From a virus, in IMG/VR virus record IMGVR_UViG_3300023257_000007, positions 186,001 to 250,000 of that record: 64,000 nucleotides of DNA; one strand, written 5' to 3'. The notes under the pieces were generated by a model that saw nothing but the letters and a program-made list of their open reading frames with translations, was not told the DNA's origin and did not search any database. Position numbers and translations under genes: made by a program. Positions 49,376-56,126 of the stretch are shown in pieces. The stretch's first letter is position 1. Each line of letters begins with the position of its first letter.

Positions 49376-49488
49376 TGGAACTTCCAGAAATGGGCGCTAT
49401 TTCGAGCATAAGATGTGAATTGCCCTGATATCTCTGCAGACAAACCCCTATAAGGGGAGAGAAAATTAGCATTCTTCCATCATTTTTA
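49373..49488 (+). ncRNA. structured 3' RNA closed by TGATGGAA/TTCCATCA
   Basis: An 8-bp stem brackets about 94 nt that contain GGGC/GCCC pairing (around 49392 and 49423) and a nested CTC...CCCC-tataa-GGGG-AGAG hairpin, then TTTTT. So it is a multi-branched 3' structure acting at least as terminator. May be a separate small RNA processed from the RNA ligase/DUF4314 transcript, or a ligand-sensing element. Confidence 0.55.
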
Positions 49489-49516
49489 ATCTTTGAATAA
49501 TTTCCATATCTTTACA
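49484..49516 (+). promoter_or_regulatory. promoter of repeat RNA copy 3
   Basis: TTTTTAATCTTTGAATAATTTCCATATCTTTA, box at 49507. Confidence 0.75.
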
Positions 49517-49521
49517 TAAGT

Positions 49522-49580
49522 AAAGGGCGGGAATTTTTTAGGTTCTGGAAGAGTAGACTCTAATTTATGATATATTCACC
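49522..49580 (+). ncRNA. repeated small RNA element, copy 3
   Basis: AGGGCGGGAATTTTTTAGG, TTCTGGAAGAGTAGACTCTA, ATTTATGATAT. The variable part is closest to copy 1 (shared AGGTTCTGG). No open frame. Confidence 0.7.
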
Positions 49581-49585
49581 CCAAT

Positions 49586-49618
49586 TTTTTATATTCAATA
49601 ATTATCCGTATATTTATA
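49586..49618 (+). promoter_or_regulatory. promoter
   Basis: TTTTTATATTCAATAATTATCCGTATATTTATA, box TATATTTA at 49609. Confidence 0.75.
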
Positions 49619-49640
49619 CAAAATTAAAAAACCTAAAGAA

Positions 49641-49827
49641 ATGAAAAAAAAAATATTTAACACAAAAATTAGAAGAATTAACAACTCGGACTTATAAATA
49701 TAAAAGGACTAAACTTGATGTAATTATGTTTAAACTTAAAGAAGCATTAAGTAATGATGAATTGGCAGATCTATTAGAAATCAGATTAGTAGATATTTTA
49801 GAAGGACAGAAATTGGGTCTATTGTAA
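49641..49827 (+). CDS. tagged protein split at an A10 run (QKLGLL)
   Basis: ATG is followed by ten A. The ATG frame stops after 18 codons, but with nine A the frame reads MKKKYLTQKLEELTTRTYKY and on through ALSNDELADLLEIRLVDILE to GQKLGLL, a complete 61-aa tagged protein. Transcriptional slippage on A10 could make it; otherwise it is a single-base frameshift or a sequencing error. Strong promoter upstream. Confidence 0.55.
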
Positions 49828-49828
49828 T

Positions 49829-49861
49829 TTTTAATTCTTGAAAGATATCCTTATCTTTGTA
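49829..49861 (+). promoter_or_regulatory. promoter
   Basis: TTTTTAATTCTTGAAAGATATCCTTATCTTTGTA, TATCTTTG at 49852. Confidence 0.8.
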
Positions 49862-49884
49862 TAAACAATTAAAGATAAAATATC

Positions 49885-50076
49885 ATGGCAAAAAGAAAAA
49901 GAAAAAGAACAAAAAAAATCAAAGAATTTAAAATAACTTTAGATGACTTTCTAAAAGCTAATCGTATAGGATCTAGAGAGGCAGAATTAGAACAAAATGG
50001 AACTGGTTGGAAATCTAATCGAAAAGCATATAAAAATAAAAAATCATATTCACGCAAAGATAAACACAGAAATTAA
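49885..50076 (+). CDS. very basic small protein, 63 aa
   Basis: MAKRKRKRTKKIKEFKITLD, FLKANRIGSREAELEQNG, KAYKNKKSYSRKDKHRN. More than a third of residues are basic, apparently a nucleic-acid binder. The stop overlaps the next remnant's ATG (TAATG). Confidence 0.6.
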   Translation: MAKRKRKRTKKIKEFKITLDDFLKANRIGSREAELEQNGTGWKSNRKAYKNKKSYSRKDKHRN

Positions 50077-50349
50077 TGGAATTCAATCAATTATCATATC
50101 AAATAATAGTTACGATGAATTAATGGAAGAACTTAAAGGTTTTATTGATTTTAAAGAAAATGATAGTTTACGACCGAATATCGTGACTATAAACAAGATT
50201 TTAAAGCAACATGGGATCATTATGAAGTTTATAAACGTAAAGTTATATGGGATAGTAATGATTATATATTTAATATGAATGAACAGTCTATTAAAGAAAT
50301 AATTAATAAAATTAAAGAAATAATACCATATAAATTAAAACTATTATGA
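50076..50349 (+). pseudogene. frameshifted gene with KLKLL end
   Basis: The ATG frame ends after 15 codons. Shifted frames encode SIIISNNSYDELMEELKGFI then DYKQDFKATWDHYEVYKRKV, and finally EIINKIKEIIPYKLKLL, an end like the shared tail. Two indels (near 50082 and 50170) would restore one ~90-aa protein. Confidence 0.55.
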
Positions 50350-50672
50350 TTAAACTATTAGCAATAAAAATATATTCTAAAACAAGATTATTACAAATAT
50401 TAGATGATCTTAAAAAGAACTATAATATACATAAAACATACAATAATGATTGGGTAGGTTTTAAAGGTATAAGAGAAGGTGGTATATTTGTATATATCAA
50501 TATTGAATCAAATATAAAGTTATATGGTTGGGATTATATTTACAAAGATTATGATAAGGAATATGTACCAAGTACTATCAGCAATGGTTTAAAACACAAA
50601 ACATTAATAATAATAGATAACGATTTACCAATATCAGCAATAATAGAATCAAATAAATTTAACTTAATATAA
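50346..50672 (+). CDS. tagged hypothetical protein, 108 aa (NKFNLI)
   Basis: LAIKIYSKTRLLQILDDLKK, DWVGFKGIREGGIFVYINIE, YGWDYIYKDYDKEYVPSTI: paralogous to the 62.7 kb gene (IAIELYTKKELFKAWKKMLD, NWIGFDYIKKRGGLYIYFDL, TGWDGLYN). C-terminus ESNKFNLI, a tail variant. Start overlaps the remnant's stop (ATGA). Confidence 0.6.
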   Translation: MIKLLAIKIYSKTRLLQILDDLKKNYNIHKTYNNDWVGFKGIREGGIFVYINIESNIKLYGWDYIYKDYDKEYVPSTISNGLKHKTLIIIDNDLPISAIIESNKFNLI

Positions 50673-50685
50673 AAAAGGAGACAAA

Positions 50686-50964
50686 ATGATTGAAACTAAA
50701 ACAAAAGAATTAGTAATAAATAAAACAACTATTAAGAAATCATTAATAATTCATGAATGTAAAAGATGTGGAAATACACACCTAATACATATTGAATATG
50801 AGATTGAAAACATAGATACATCTTGGGAAGAAGAAATGATTGCATTCTCTGATGGTTATTGGTGTGAAAAATGTAATCATGTTATAAGTGAAGATGAAAA
50901 TCATACTTCCACTTATGTTATTACTTCATCTACAAATGATGATTTTGATATAAGAAAAATATAA
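50686..50964 (+). CDS. zinc-ribbon protein, 92 aa
   Basis: AAAAGGAG site. IHECKRCGNTHLIHIEYEIE and GYWCEKCNHVISEDENH give two CxxC knuckles about 40 residues apart. No family name. Directly precedes tRNA-Leu, probably on one transcript. Confidence 0.65.
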   Translation: MIETKTKELVINKTTIKKSLIIHECKRCGNTHLIHIEYEIENIDTSWEEEMIAFSDGYWCEKCNHVISEDENHTSTYVITSSTNDDFDIRKI

Positions 50965-50965
50965 T

Positions 50966-51049
50966 GCCAAAATGGCGAAATAGGTAGACGCGCCAGGTTT
51001 AGAACCTGGTGTCCATTAGGACGTGTGGGTTCGAGTCCCACCTTTGGTA
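50966..51049 (+). tRNA. tRNA-Leu (anticodon TAG)
   Basis: Acceptor GCCAAAA/CTTTGGT (one mismatch at the base); anticodon stem CCAGG/CCTGG with loop TTTAGAA; long class II variable arm; T-arm GTGGG TTCGAGT CCCAC. Confidence 0.96.
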
Positions 51050-51065
51050 CAAAATAATTAAAAAT

Positions 51066-51380
51066 ATGAAAAATATAGAAGAATATTATTTTATAACAAT
51101 TGAAACTAAAAAATGTAACAATGGAAATATTAATGAAATATTAGACTATTGTATAAAAATAGGACTTCAACTTCAGTATCCACGGCAAAGCTACGAAACT
51201 GATGAATATTTAGTAATGTGTTTCAAAAGTTATCATAAAGCAATTGCTAATTGTGATGCTGGTATAGTTTACGGAACTAATGATTTATTAGAAGAACTAG
51301 ATTATATGTTATCACCAGAAGAATTTTTATCTGGTGAATATGACTACTTATTCGATGCAGGAAAATTAAACTTAATTTAA
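51066..51380 (+). CDS. tagged hypothetical protein, 104 aa (GKLNLI)
   Basis: Start at 51066, since the in-frame start at 51009 lies within tRNA-Leu. YYFITIETKKCNNGNINEIL, IGLQLQYPRQSY, then YLFDAGKLNLI, a tail variant. Confidence 0.6.
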   Translation: MKNIEEYYFITIETKKCNNGNINEILDYCIKIGLQLQYPRQSYETDEYLVMCFKSYHKAIANCDAGIVYGTNDLLEELDYMLSPEEFLSGEYDYLFDAGKLNLI

Positions 51381-51397
51381 AAATATAACATTTAAAC

Positions 51398-51430
51398 TTT
51401 TTATTCCAGAATAATCTCCGTATATTTGTA
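51398..51430 (+). promoter_or_regulatory. promoter of repeat RNA copy 4
   Basis: TTTATTCCAGAATAATCTCCGTATATTTGTA, TATATTTG at 51421. Confidence 0.8.
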
Positions 51431-51437
51431 CTATAAT

Positions 51438-51495
51438 AAAGGCTGAGAGATTAAACTCCCCCAGAAGAGTAGACTCCAACTTGCGTTATATCCCC
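51438..51495 (+). ncRNA. repeated small RNA element, copy 4
   Basis: AAGGCTGAGAGATTAAACTC, CCCCAGAAGAGTAGACTCCA, ACTTGCGTTATAT. Here GGCGGAG is GGCTGAG, while GAG still matches CTC. No open frame. Confidence 0.7.
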
Positions 51496-51528
51496 GCACA
51501 CAAGAATAATATATACCAATAAACAGAT

Positions 51529-51567
51529 TCGTGATTCGACTGCTTGCGTCAAAGCCTCGAATCACGA
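51529..51567 (+). other. long perfect hairpin downstream of RNA copy 4
   Basis: TCGTGATTCGA and its exact complement TCGAATCACGA flank a 17-nt loop (CTGCTTGCGTCAAAGCC). Weak T-content afterwards, so either an unusual terminator or a separate RNA element in the gene-free stretch 51.38-51.80 kb. Confidence 0.7.
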
Positions 51568-51621
51568 TCATGTTGATATATCTAAGTTACATGTTTAAAT
51601 TCAATTTTATTACATTTAAGT

Positions 51622-51653
51622 TTTTTTACCTGAAAAAAATCCGTATATTTGTA
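51622..51653 (+). promoter_or_regulatory. promoter upstream of HU3 (distal)
   Basis: TTTTTTTACCTGAAAAAAATCCGTATATTTGTA, TATATTTG at 51644. A CTTGAAAATTTCAAG inverted repeat follows at 51684, a possible operator. Confidence 0.75.
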
Positions 51654-51718
51654 TAACAAGATTGGAAATAATCTTACACTTTTCTTGAAAATTTCAAGAA
51701 ATAAAACTTTAAAAATAT

Positions 51719-51751
51719 TTTTAATGTAAGAAAAATTTCACTATATTTGTA
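51719..51751 (+). promoter_or_regulatory. promoter of HU-like gene 3 (proximal)
   Basis: TTTTTAATGTAAGAAAAATTTCACTATATTTGTA, TATATTTG at 51742. Two tandem promoters, as for HU1. Confidence 0.75.
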
Positions 51752-51801
51752 TATAACAATTAAGAAAAATTATTTATTAACCTTTTAAAACCTTAAAGAC
51801 T

Positions 51802-52110
51802 ATGGCAAACAGAAAAGACCTTATCAATGGTATCGCATCAGCGACCGGTAAAACAAAAAAAGATTCTAAAATCGCTTTAGAAGCAATGCTTTCAATTATG
51901 AAAAAAGAATTAGGCGATGGCGGAGAAATTAAACTTGTAAATTTTGGTACCTTTAAAATCGTAGCAAGAAAAGCTCGAAAAGGAAGAAATCCTAGAACAG
52001 GTGAATCAATCAACATTCCTGCAAAGAATGTAGTTAAATTTAAAGCTGGTAAAGGCCTTAAAGAAGCGGCTGATTACACAGCAGAAGAAAGAGCTGAATT
52101 AGGACTATAA
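51802..52110 (+). CDS. HU/IHF-family DNA-binding protein 3
   Basis: ANRKDLINGIASATGKTKKD, GEIKLVNFGTFKIVARKARK, GRNPRTGESINIPAKNVVKF. More diverged from HU1 and HU2 than these are from each other (shorter loop GDGGEIKL, ADYTAEERAEL end). Could form heterodimers with them or act at a different time. Monocistronic with terminator. Confidence 0.95.
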   Translation: MANRKDLINGIASATGKTKKDSKIALEAMLSIMKKELGDGGEIKLVNFGTFKIVARKARKGRNPRTGESINIPAKNVVKFKAGKGLKEAADYTAEERAELGL

Positions 52111-52130
52111 ACCTAATAATTCTATAATAA

Positions 52131-52158
52131 AAAGAGGATTTATTAATCCTCTTTTTTA
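52131..52158 (+). terminator. intrinsic terminator after HU3
   Basis: AAAGAGGATT-tatt-AATCCTCTTT followed by T. Confidence 0.9.
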
Positions 52159-52210
52159 TTGCGATAAACACTATTTAGATTTAGTCTAAATAAAAATAAT
52201 AATTCAAATT

Positions 52211-52242
52211 ATTATATTAAGAAGATTATCCCTATATTTAAT
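52211..52242 (+). promoter_or_regulatory. promoter
   Basis: ATTATATTAAGAAGATTATCCCTATATTTAA, box TATATTTA at 52233. Confidence 0.6.
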
Positions 52243-52259
52243 AAATAAATTAAAAAATT

Positions 52260-52337
52260 ATGCAAAAAGTAGAAATAATATTAAGTGTGGTGGATATGGA
52301 TTGTTTCATTAAAAATAATAATAACAATTATGATTAA
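52260..52337 (+). CDS. possible 25-aa leader peptide
   Basis: MQKVEIILSVVDMDCFIKNN, then Asn-rich, stop. It overlaps the start of the next gene by 8 nt and could couple its translation. Weak evidence. Confidence 0.25.
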   Translation: MQKVEIILSVVDMDCFIKNNNNNYD

Positions 52338-52962
52338 AATAGGAGAAAAGAAAATAATACATAAAGATTGTATATACTTTGAAAATAGTATATGTTTTGG
52401 AGATGGCGATACATATAGTACCGTTAAATATGAAATACCTAACAATGAAGTAGGACACAATACAATTTTACTTGCATTATTCTTAGGATATTATGATGAA
52501 TATTCAGATGGAGGTATAAAAAATCTACCAAATTGGATTCAAGATGAATTAAAAACATTAGACCTTCTAATTCTAAATAGATGGAATATAAATAAAAAAA
52601 CAAATGTTAAAGATACAGATGAAAGAGAACTTATGTATATCTTTAATGATTCTGAAGAACATTCAGGATATTTTGGTTGGGTTGATGGTACAGATATATA
52701 TTATTATGATAAAGATGGTGTATCACATGATATTGAAATATTTGGTATATCATTCGATAAACAAACTAATCATACAGCAATAGATATAATGCTTAATATA
52801 TATGCATGGTTTCTAAGTAAGTGCAAAGAAATAACAATGGAAAAATTTAAAGACTTAGTAAGATTTGAATATAGAGTAAAATTCAAGGAAATAATAGAGG
52901 ACAAACCCGAACTAAAAGACCTTAAAATTAAAATAGAAGCCGCTAACCTTGGCTTATTATAA
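52330..52962 (+). CDS. tagged protein with YYYDKDGVS motif, 210 aa (NLGLL)
   Basis: Start at 52330 (MIKIGEKKIIHKDC) preferred over 52285, whose extra residues look non-coding. CFGDGDTYSTVKYEIPNNEV and DIYYYDKDGVSHDIEIFGIS align in pattern with the 36.1 kb protein (GDADGDTTEKIDIPLNN, LYYIDEYGVKHETKI) and partly with the 31.4 kb one. C-terminus EAANLGLL. Largest tagged protein here. Confidence 0.65.
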   Translation: MIKIGEKKIIHKDCIYFENSICFGDGDTYSTVKYEIPNNEVGHNTILLALFLGYYDEYSDGGIKNLPNWIQDELKTLDLLILNRWNINKKTNVKDTDERELMYIFNDSEEHSGYFGWVDGTDIYYYDKDGVSHDIEIFGISFDKQTNHTAIDIMLNIYAWFLSKCKEITMEKFKDLVRFEYRVKFKEIIEDKPELKDLKIKIEAANLGLL

Positions 52963-53014
52963 TATTGGTTTGCCATAACTCCAAGTTATCTGAAAATGTA
53001 CAATGAGTAGGCAC

Positions 53015-53043
53015 AACCCCACCTTTAAAGGTGGGGTTTTTTT
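53015..53043 (+). terminator. intrinsic terminator
   Basis: AACCCCACC-tttaaa-GGTGGGGTT followed by T-run. Confidence 0.95.
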
Positions 53044-53070
53044 ATTTAGAAGAATTTCCTTACCTTTATT
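53038..53070 (+). promoter_or_regulatory. promoter
   Basis: TTTTATTTAGAAGAATTTCCTTACCTTTATT; weak -7 (TACCTTTA at 53061). Confidence 0.55.
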
Positions 53071-53090
53071 TAAATTAAAAAGAAAAAATT

Positions 53091-53192
53091 ATGTTAGAAT
53101 ATACAAAAAATGGAGTAATTATAAGTGGTCAATTTCATTCACTTGAGAGCATCATCAGAAAAGTAAACCAAATGAAGAAATTGATGAACTAA
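53091..53192 (+). CDS. small protein, 33 aa
   Basis: MLEYTKNGVIISGQFHSLES, then IIRKVNQMKKLMN. Looks like the start of a larger protein; the continuing DNA (ELTKKWKV, EYEHTREI) in another frame suggests possible truncation. Confidence 0.35.
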   Translation: MLEYTKNGVIISGQFHSLESIIRKVNQMKKLMN

Positions 53193-53363
53193 CAAAGAAA
53201 TGGAAAGTATGAAAAAAGAATATGAACATACGAGAAATTAACAAATTTGGACCAACACTAATTAAATAAAGAAATGTAATTTTTTAATTAAACAAATTTA
53301 CTATTGTAAAATATAAATCATAATATTTGATATGTTAATCGGTTAAAAAACAAATTAAAAATT

Positions 53364-53825
53364 ATGATTTTAACAATAATTATTACAACCTTAGCAAGCG
53401 TATTATCAACTTTGGTGGTTGGCTATTTTATATGGTCAGGTATTAGGGCACGTAAGTTAAATCAAAAGGTCAAGGATAATACATTAAGTATTACACAAAA
53501 TGAAAGATATTGTCAAGATGCAGATGATTCACTTAGTGAATCTATAGATGAAGTGAATATTCGTGTTGATAATAATGTAAATGAATTAAGTGAAAGAATT
53601 CATTCTATGTATGGTCAGAATTCAGATAATAGAGATGAATTAGATAGAAAAATTCATAAAGAATTAGATAAAAGATTTGATAAAGTTTGGCAAACAATTC
53701 AAAATAATTCTTTATTCCAAAAGTATAATATTATAACTGCGTCGGGAAATATTGATTCAGATAAAGTTACAAAACTTGCTATTGAGAATGATGGTGAAGC
53801 CGTGAAAGATGAAGAAATAAAATAA
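53364..53825 (+). CDS. membrane-anchored coiled-coil protein, 153 aa
   Basis: LTIIITTLASVLSTLVVGYF is an N-terminal transmembrane helix, then a long coiled coil (residues ~35-115: VKDNTLSITQNERYCQDADD, NNVNELSERIHSMYGQNSDN) and an acidic end. Topology resembles phage spanin-like or anti-fusion proteins, but no lipoprotein partner is seen. Confidence 0.6.
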   Translation: MILTIIITTLASVLSTLVVGYFIWSGIRARKLNQKVKDNTLSITQNERYCQDADDSLSESIDEVNIRVDNNVNELSERIHSMYGQNSDNRDELDRKIHKELDKRFDKVWQTIQNNSLFQKYNIITASGNIDSDKVTKLAIENDGEAVKDEEIK

Positions 53826-53852
53826 GAAATATAACTGATTAACAATCAAATA

Positions 53853-53886
53853 TTTTTTATATTAGAAGAAAATCCGTATCTTTATA
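53853..53886 (+). promoter_or_regulatory. promoter of repeat RNA copy 5
   Basis: TTTTTTATATTAGAAGAAAATCCGTATCTTTATA, box at 53877. Confidence 0.75.
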
Positions 53887-53891
53887 CTATT

Positions 53892-53945
53892 AAAAAAGGC
53901 TGAGGATTTAAACTTCCCTAGAAGAGTAGACTTCAACATGCAAAA
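53892..53945 (+). ncRNA. repeated small RNA element, copy 5
   Basis: AAAAGGCTGAGGATTTAAAC, TTCCCTAGAAGAGTAGACTT, CAACATGC. The CTC is CTT here, still able to pair with GAG by G-U. No open frame. Confidence 0.65.
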
Positions 53946-54365
53946 AATTCTTATTTAGAACCATTTTAAATAAGATCAGAATATTAAGAATTTTATTCTT
54001 ATTTACACACCCCTTCTTCGATAAACACTAACCAAAATAATTGCTATACAATTTTTATTTCTTGAAAATTTTCCGTATCCTATTACTATATCAGAATAAA
54101 AAATTCTAAGATTGAAATATATCAGAAATTTTCCTATAAGTGAATAACATAAACAGACAATTTCAGAATTACAAAAAACCTAGATATAAGACCAAAATTT
54201 TCGAATGAGAATTTAATTGAATAATTTTAAAGCCTTGAACGTGAATAACACATATTCATTATATGTAAATACGTAAAGATATAAATGCGCTTATTCTTAT
54301 TTAGACTAAATAAGAATTATAATAATAATTTTTATTATTAATAATAATTACTATTATAATGATAT
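53946..54365. other. gene-free stretch
   Basis: No plausible gene. Contains a degenerate promoter near 54053-54084 (CCGTATCCTATTAC) and a palindrome ATTCTTATTTAG-act-AAATAAGAAT at about 54292-54317, followed by AT-only sequence. GATAAACACTA also occurs at 52.16 kb. The palindrome could be an operator for the following gene chain. Confidence 0.45.
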
Positions 54366-54554
54366 ATGAGTCTTAATAGTAAATATCCTGAACAATTTCA
54401 AGTGCAAATATTTGAATCAAGAGAAGGAGATATAATAACCAACAAAATTAATAATTGGTTAGATGATAATAAAAGTAAACAAATACACGATATTAAGTAC
54501 ATTGTCGATGGTAATGGTTATATATGGTGCGTAATTGAATTTTATAATGAATAA
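54366..54554 (+). CDS. hypothetical protein, 62 aa, MSLN family
   Basis: MSLNSKYPEQFQVQIFESRE, KYIVDGNGYIWCVIEFYNE. First gene of a chain of overlapping small genes, several of which start M(S/N/G)LN. Function unknown. Confidence 0.5.
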   Translation: MSLNSKYPEQFQVQIFESREGDIITNKINNWLDDNKSKQIHDIKYIVDGNGYIWCVIEFYNE

Positions 54555-54798
54555 TATAAATAAAAATACAACATTTATTAGAAAATCAGGGCTTAGTATC
54601 AAGGTTGATGAAGTAGAAGGTGTTAAATGTGTGAAAGATAATCTTGATAAAGGTAATGTAATATGGTTTCATATGAAAAGTGGAAAAACTTTATGTATTC
54701 CACAATTAGAACTAGATATTTTTAAGAAATTAGAAGAATATTTATTAAAATATTTTAATGTAACACAAATAAATGATCTATTAGATGAATCTGAATAA
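54547..54798 (+). CDS. hypothetical protein, 83 aa
   Basis: Start at ATG 54547; overlaps the previous stop by 8 nt. TTFIRKSGLSIKVDEVEGVK, GNVIWFHMKSGKTLCIPQLE, KKLEEYLLKYFNV: strands then a C-terminal helix, the plan shared with the neighbouring small proteins. No family known. Confidence 0.55.
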   Translation: MNNINKNTTFIRKSGLSIKVDEVEGVKCVKDNLDKGNVIWFHMKSGKTLCIPQLELDIFKKLEEYLLKYFNVTQINDLLDESE

Positions 54799-54866
54799 TA
54801 ACATACCGAATATTTCGGAATTATGAAAATGTATCAATTAAAACAAGTAAAAGAAAAATTAAAATT

Positions 54867-55088
54867 ATGAAATATCTTGATTACAAAGGTTACACAGGTA
54901 GTATAGAGTATAGTGAAGAAGATAACTTGCTTTATGGAAAAGTATTAGGAATACAAGGACTTATCTCTTATGAAGGACTTACGGGAAAGGATTTAGAAGC
55001 AGATTTTAAAGAATCTATTAATGTTTATTTCGCTGATTGTAAAGCAAACAATACAAGCCCTGAAAAACCATTTAAAGGACGAATATAA
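54867..55088 (+). CDS. HicB-like antitoxin domain, truncated
   Basis: MKYLDYKGYTGSIEYSEEDN, LLYGKVLGIQGLISYEGLTG, KDLEADFKESINVYFADCKA is the HicB partial-RNase-H-like fold with its usual ISYEG core. It stops at PEKPFKGRI where normal HicB proteins continue into a C-terminal ribbon-helix-helix. No HicA toxin gene is nearby. It could be an anti-toxin decoy against a host HicA, or a decayed gene. Confidence 0.75.
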   Translation: MKYLDYKGYTGSIEYSEEDNLLYGKVLGIQGLISYEGLTGKDLEADFKESINVYFADCKANNTSPEKPFKGRI

Positions 55089-55257
55089 AGGACATTTATT
55101 TAAAATTTCTGATATTGTATTGATAAAATATACTAATCAGTATGGAACAGTAATCGTATTTAAAAATAAATCAACAATAAATACATCTGATGAACGATTA
55201 TATCAGTATTTTAAAAAAATGTTAAACCCAACAAATATAGAAAATGAACTTAAATAA
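55021..55257 (+). CDS. hypothetical protein, 78 aa, overlapping HicB
   Basis: Only ATG at 55021, 68 nt inside the HicB frame; residues ~20-78 (DEYKGHLFKISDIVLIKYTN, TVIVFKNKSTINTSDERLYQ) follow the strand/helix plan of the neighbours, whereas the first 18 look like shadow sequence. The gene may have lost its own start when HicB's end was altered. Overlaps the next gene by 14 nt. Confidence 0.4.
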   Translation: MFISLIVKQTIQALKNHLKDEYKGHLFKISDIVLIKYTNQYGTVIVFKNKSTINTSDERLYQYFKKMLNPTNIENELK

Positions 55258-55495
55258 CAATGAAGATTTTATCTTATTATGGCATGATAATGGATATACA
55301 ACAGTTAAAATTGATCAAATATCTTATATGGTTTGGTATTATTATACTACAAGTACAAGTTATTTAAAGCTTTTTATATATTATATAAATGGAAAATATT
55401 CTGAGGTTATAATTTTTAAAAGACATTATGATGTAAATAAACCAAAATTCGAATTAGCTGGATTAGAAATACCAAGTTATGAAAAAACATCTTAA
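55244..55495 (+). CDS. hypothetical protein, 83 aa, MNLNNN family
   Basis: MNLNNNEDFILLWHDNGYTT, VKIDQISYMVWYYYTTSTSY, LKLFIYYINGKYSEVIIFK. Same N-terminal pattern and fold plan as the 55.8 and 56.1 kb genes. Unknown function. Confidence 0.5.
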   Translation: MNLNNNEDFILLWHDNGYTTVKIDQISYMVWYYYTTSTSYLKLFIYYINGKYSEVIIFKRHYDVNKPKFELAGLEIPSYEKTS

Positions 55496-55580
55496 ATATA
55501 AGAATAATGTCAATGTAGATGAATTTCAAATTTACCTCCGACCAGGGAGAAAACAAGTTATCAGGAAACGGAAACCTTAG
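55479..55580 (+). CDS. possible 33-aa peptide with MKKHLKY start
   Basis: MKKHLKYKNNVNVDEFQIYL then a basic end. The start recalls the N-terminal tag and it overlaps the previous gene by 17 nt. Perhaps a truncated tagged gene. Confidence 0.3.
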   Translation: MKKHLKYKNNVNVDEFQIYLRPGRKQVIRKRKP

Positions 55581-55617
55581 ATGAATATAGATTAGATAGT
55601 AATTTAAAAATTTAAAG

Positions 55618-55806
55618 ATGCAAGAAAAAATTGAAAATAAGACAACTCATAAAGCCATTGATCTTATTGAACAAGGACATTTACCTATTGATGTTGTTGA
55701 TACTCTAAAGTTAAAGAAATTATTAGTTATATCTATTGAACTTGAAAGATATAAATGTTGTCAAATGATAAAAGAAGAACTATTAAATAGAAAAGAATGG
55801 GATTAA
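55618..55806 (+). CDS. hypothetical helical protein, 62 aa
   Basis: KTTHKAIDLIEQGHLPIDVV, DTLKLKKLLVISIELERYKC: helical repeat-like. Overlaps the next gene by 10 nt. Confidence 0.5.
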   Translation: MQEKIENKTTHKAIDLIEQGHLPIDVVDTLKLKKLLVISIELERYKCCQMIKEELLNRKEWD

Positions 55807-56126
55807 ATTATAAATACCTTAAAGTAAAAGGACAATTAATAATATTAGAAGATATTGTAAGTGTTACTAAATATATTTGTAATCCTACACTGAAAGCAGC
55901 ATGGAGTGGATATGTGATGAGAAGATTTAATACTATGGAGGAATTTAAAGAAAGTGATTATGCGGATTGTGAAGAAACTGTAATAGGTGTAAAGTATGTT
56001 TTATCTGATATTAAGTTAGTTTTTACACTAGAAGAAAAAGAAGATGCAGAGAAATGTTTTAATTTCTTAAAACAATTAGAAATTACAGATTATATTGAAT
56101 TAAAAGATATTAAAAATGAGTCTTAA
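55797..56126 (+). CDS. hypothetical protein, 109 aa, MGLN family
   Basis: MGLNYKYLKVKGQLIILEDI, VSVTKYI, GVKYVLSDIKLVFTLEEKED, a helical end. Longest member of this local family; overlaps the next gene by 11 nt. Confidence 0.55.
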   Translation: MGLNYKYLKVKGQLIILEDIVSVTKYICNPTLKAAWSGYVMRRFNTMEEFKESDYADCEETVIGVKYVLSDIKLVFTLEEKEDAEKCFNFLKQLEITDYIELKDIKNES

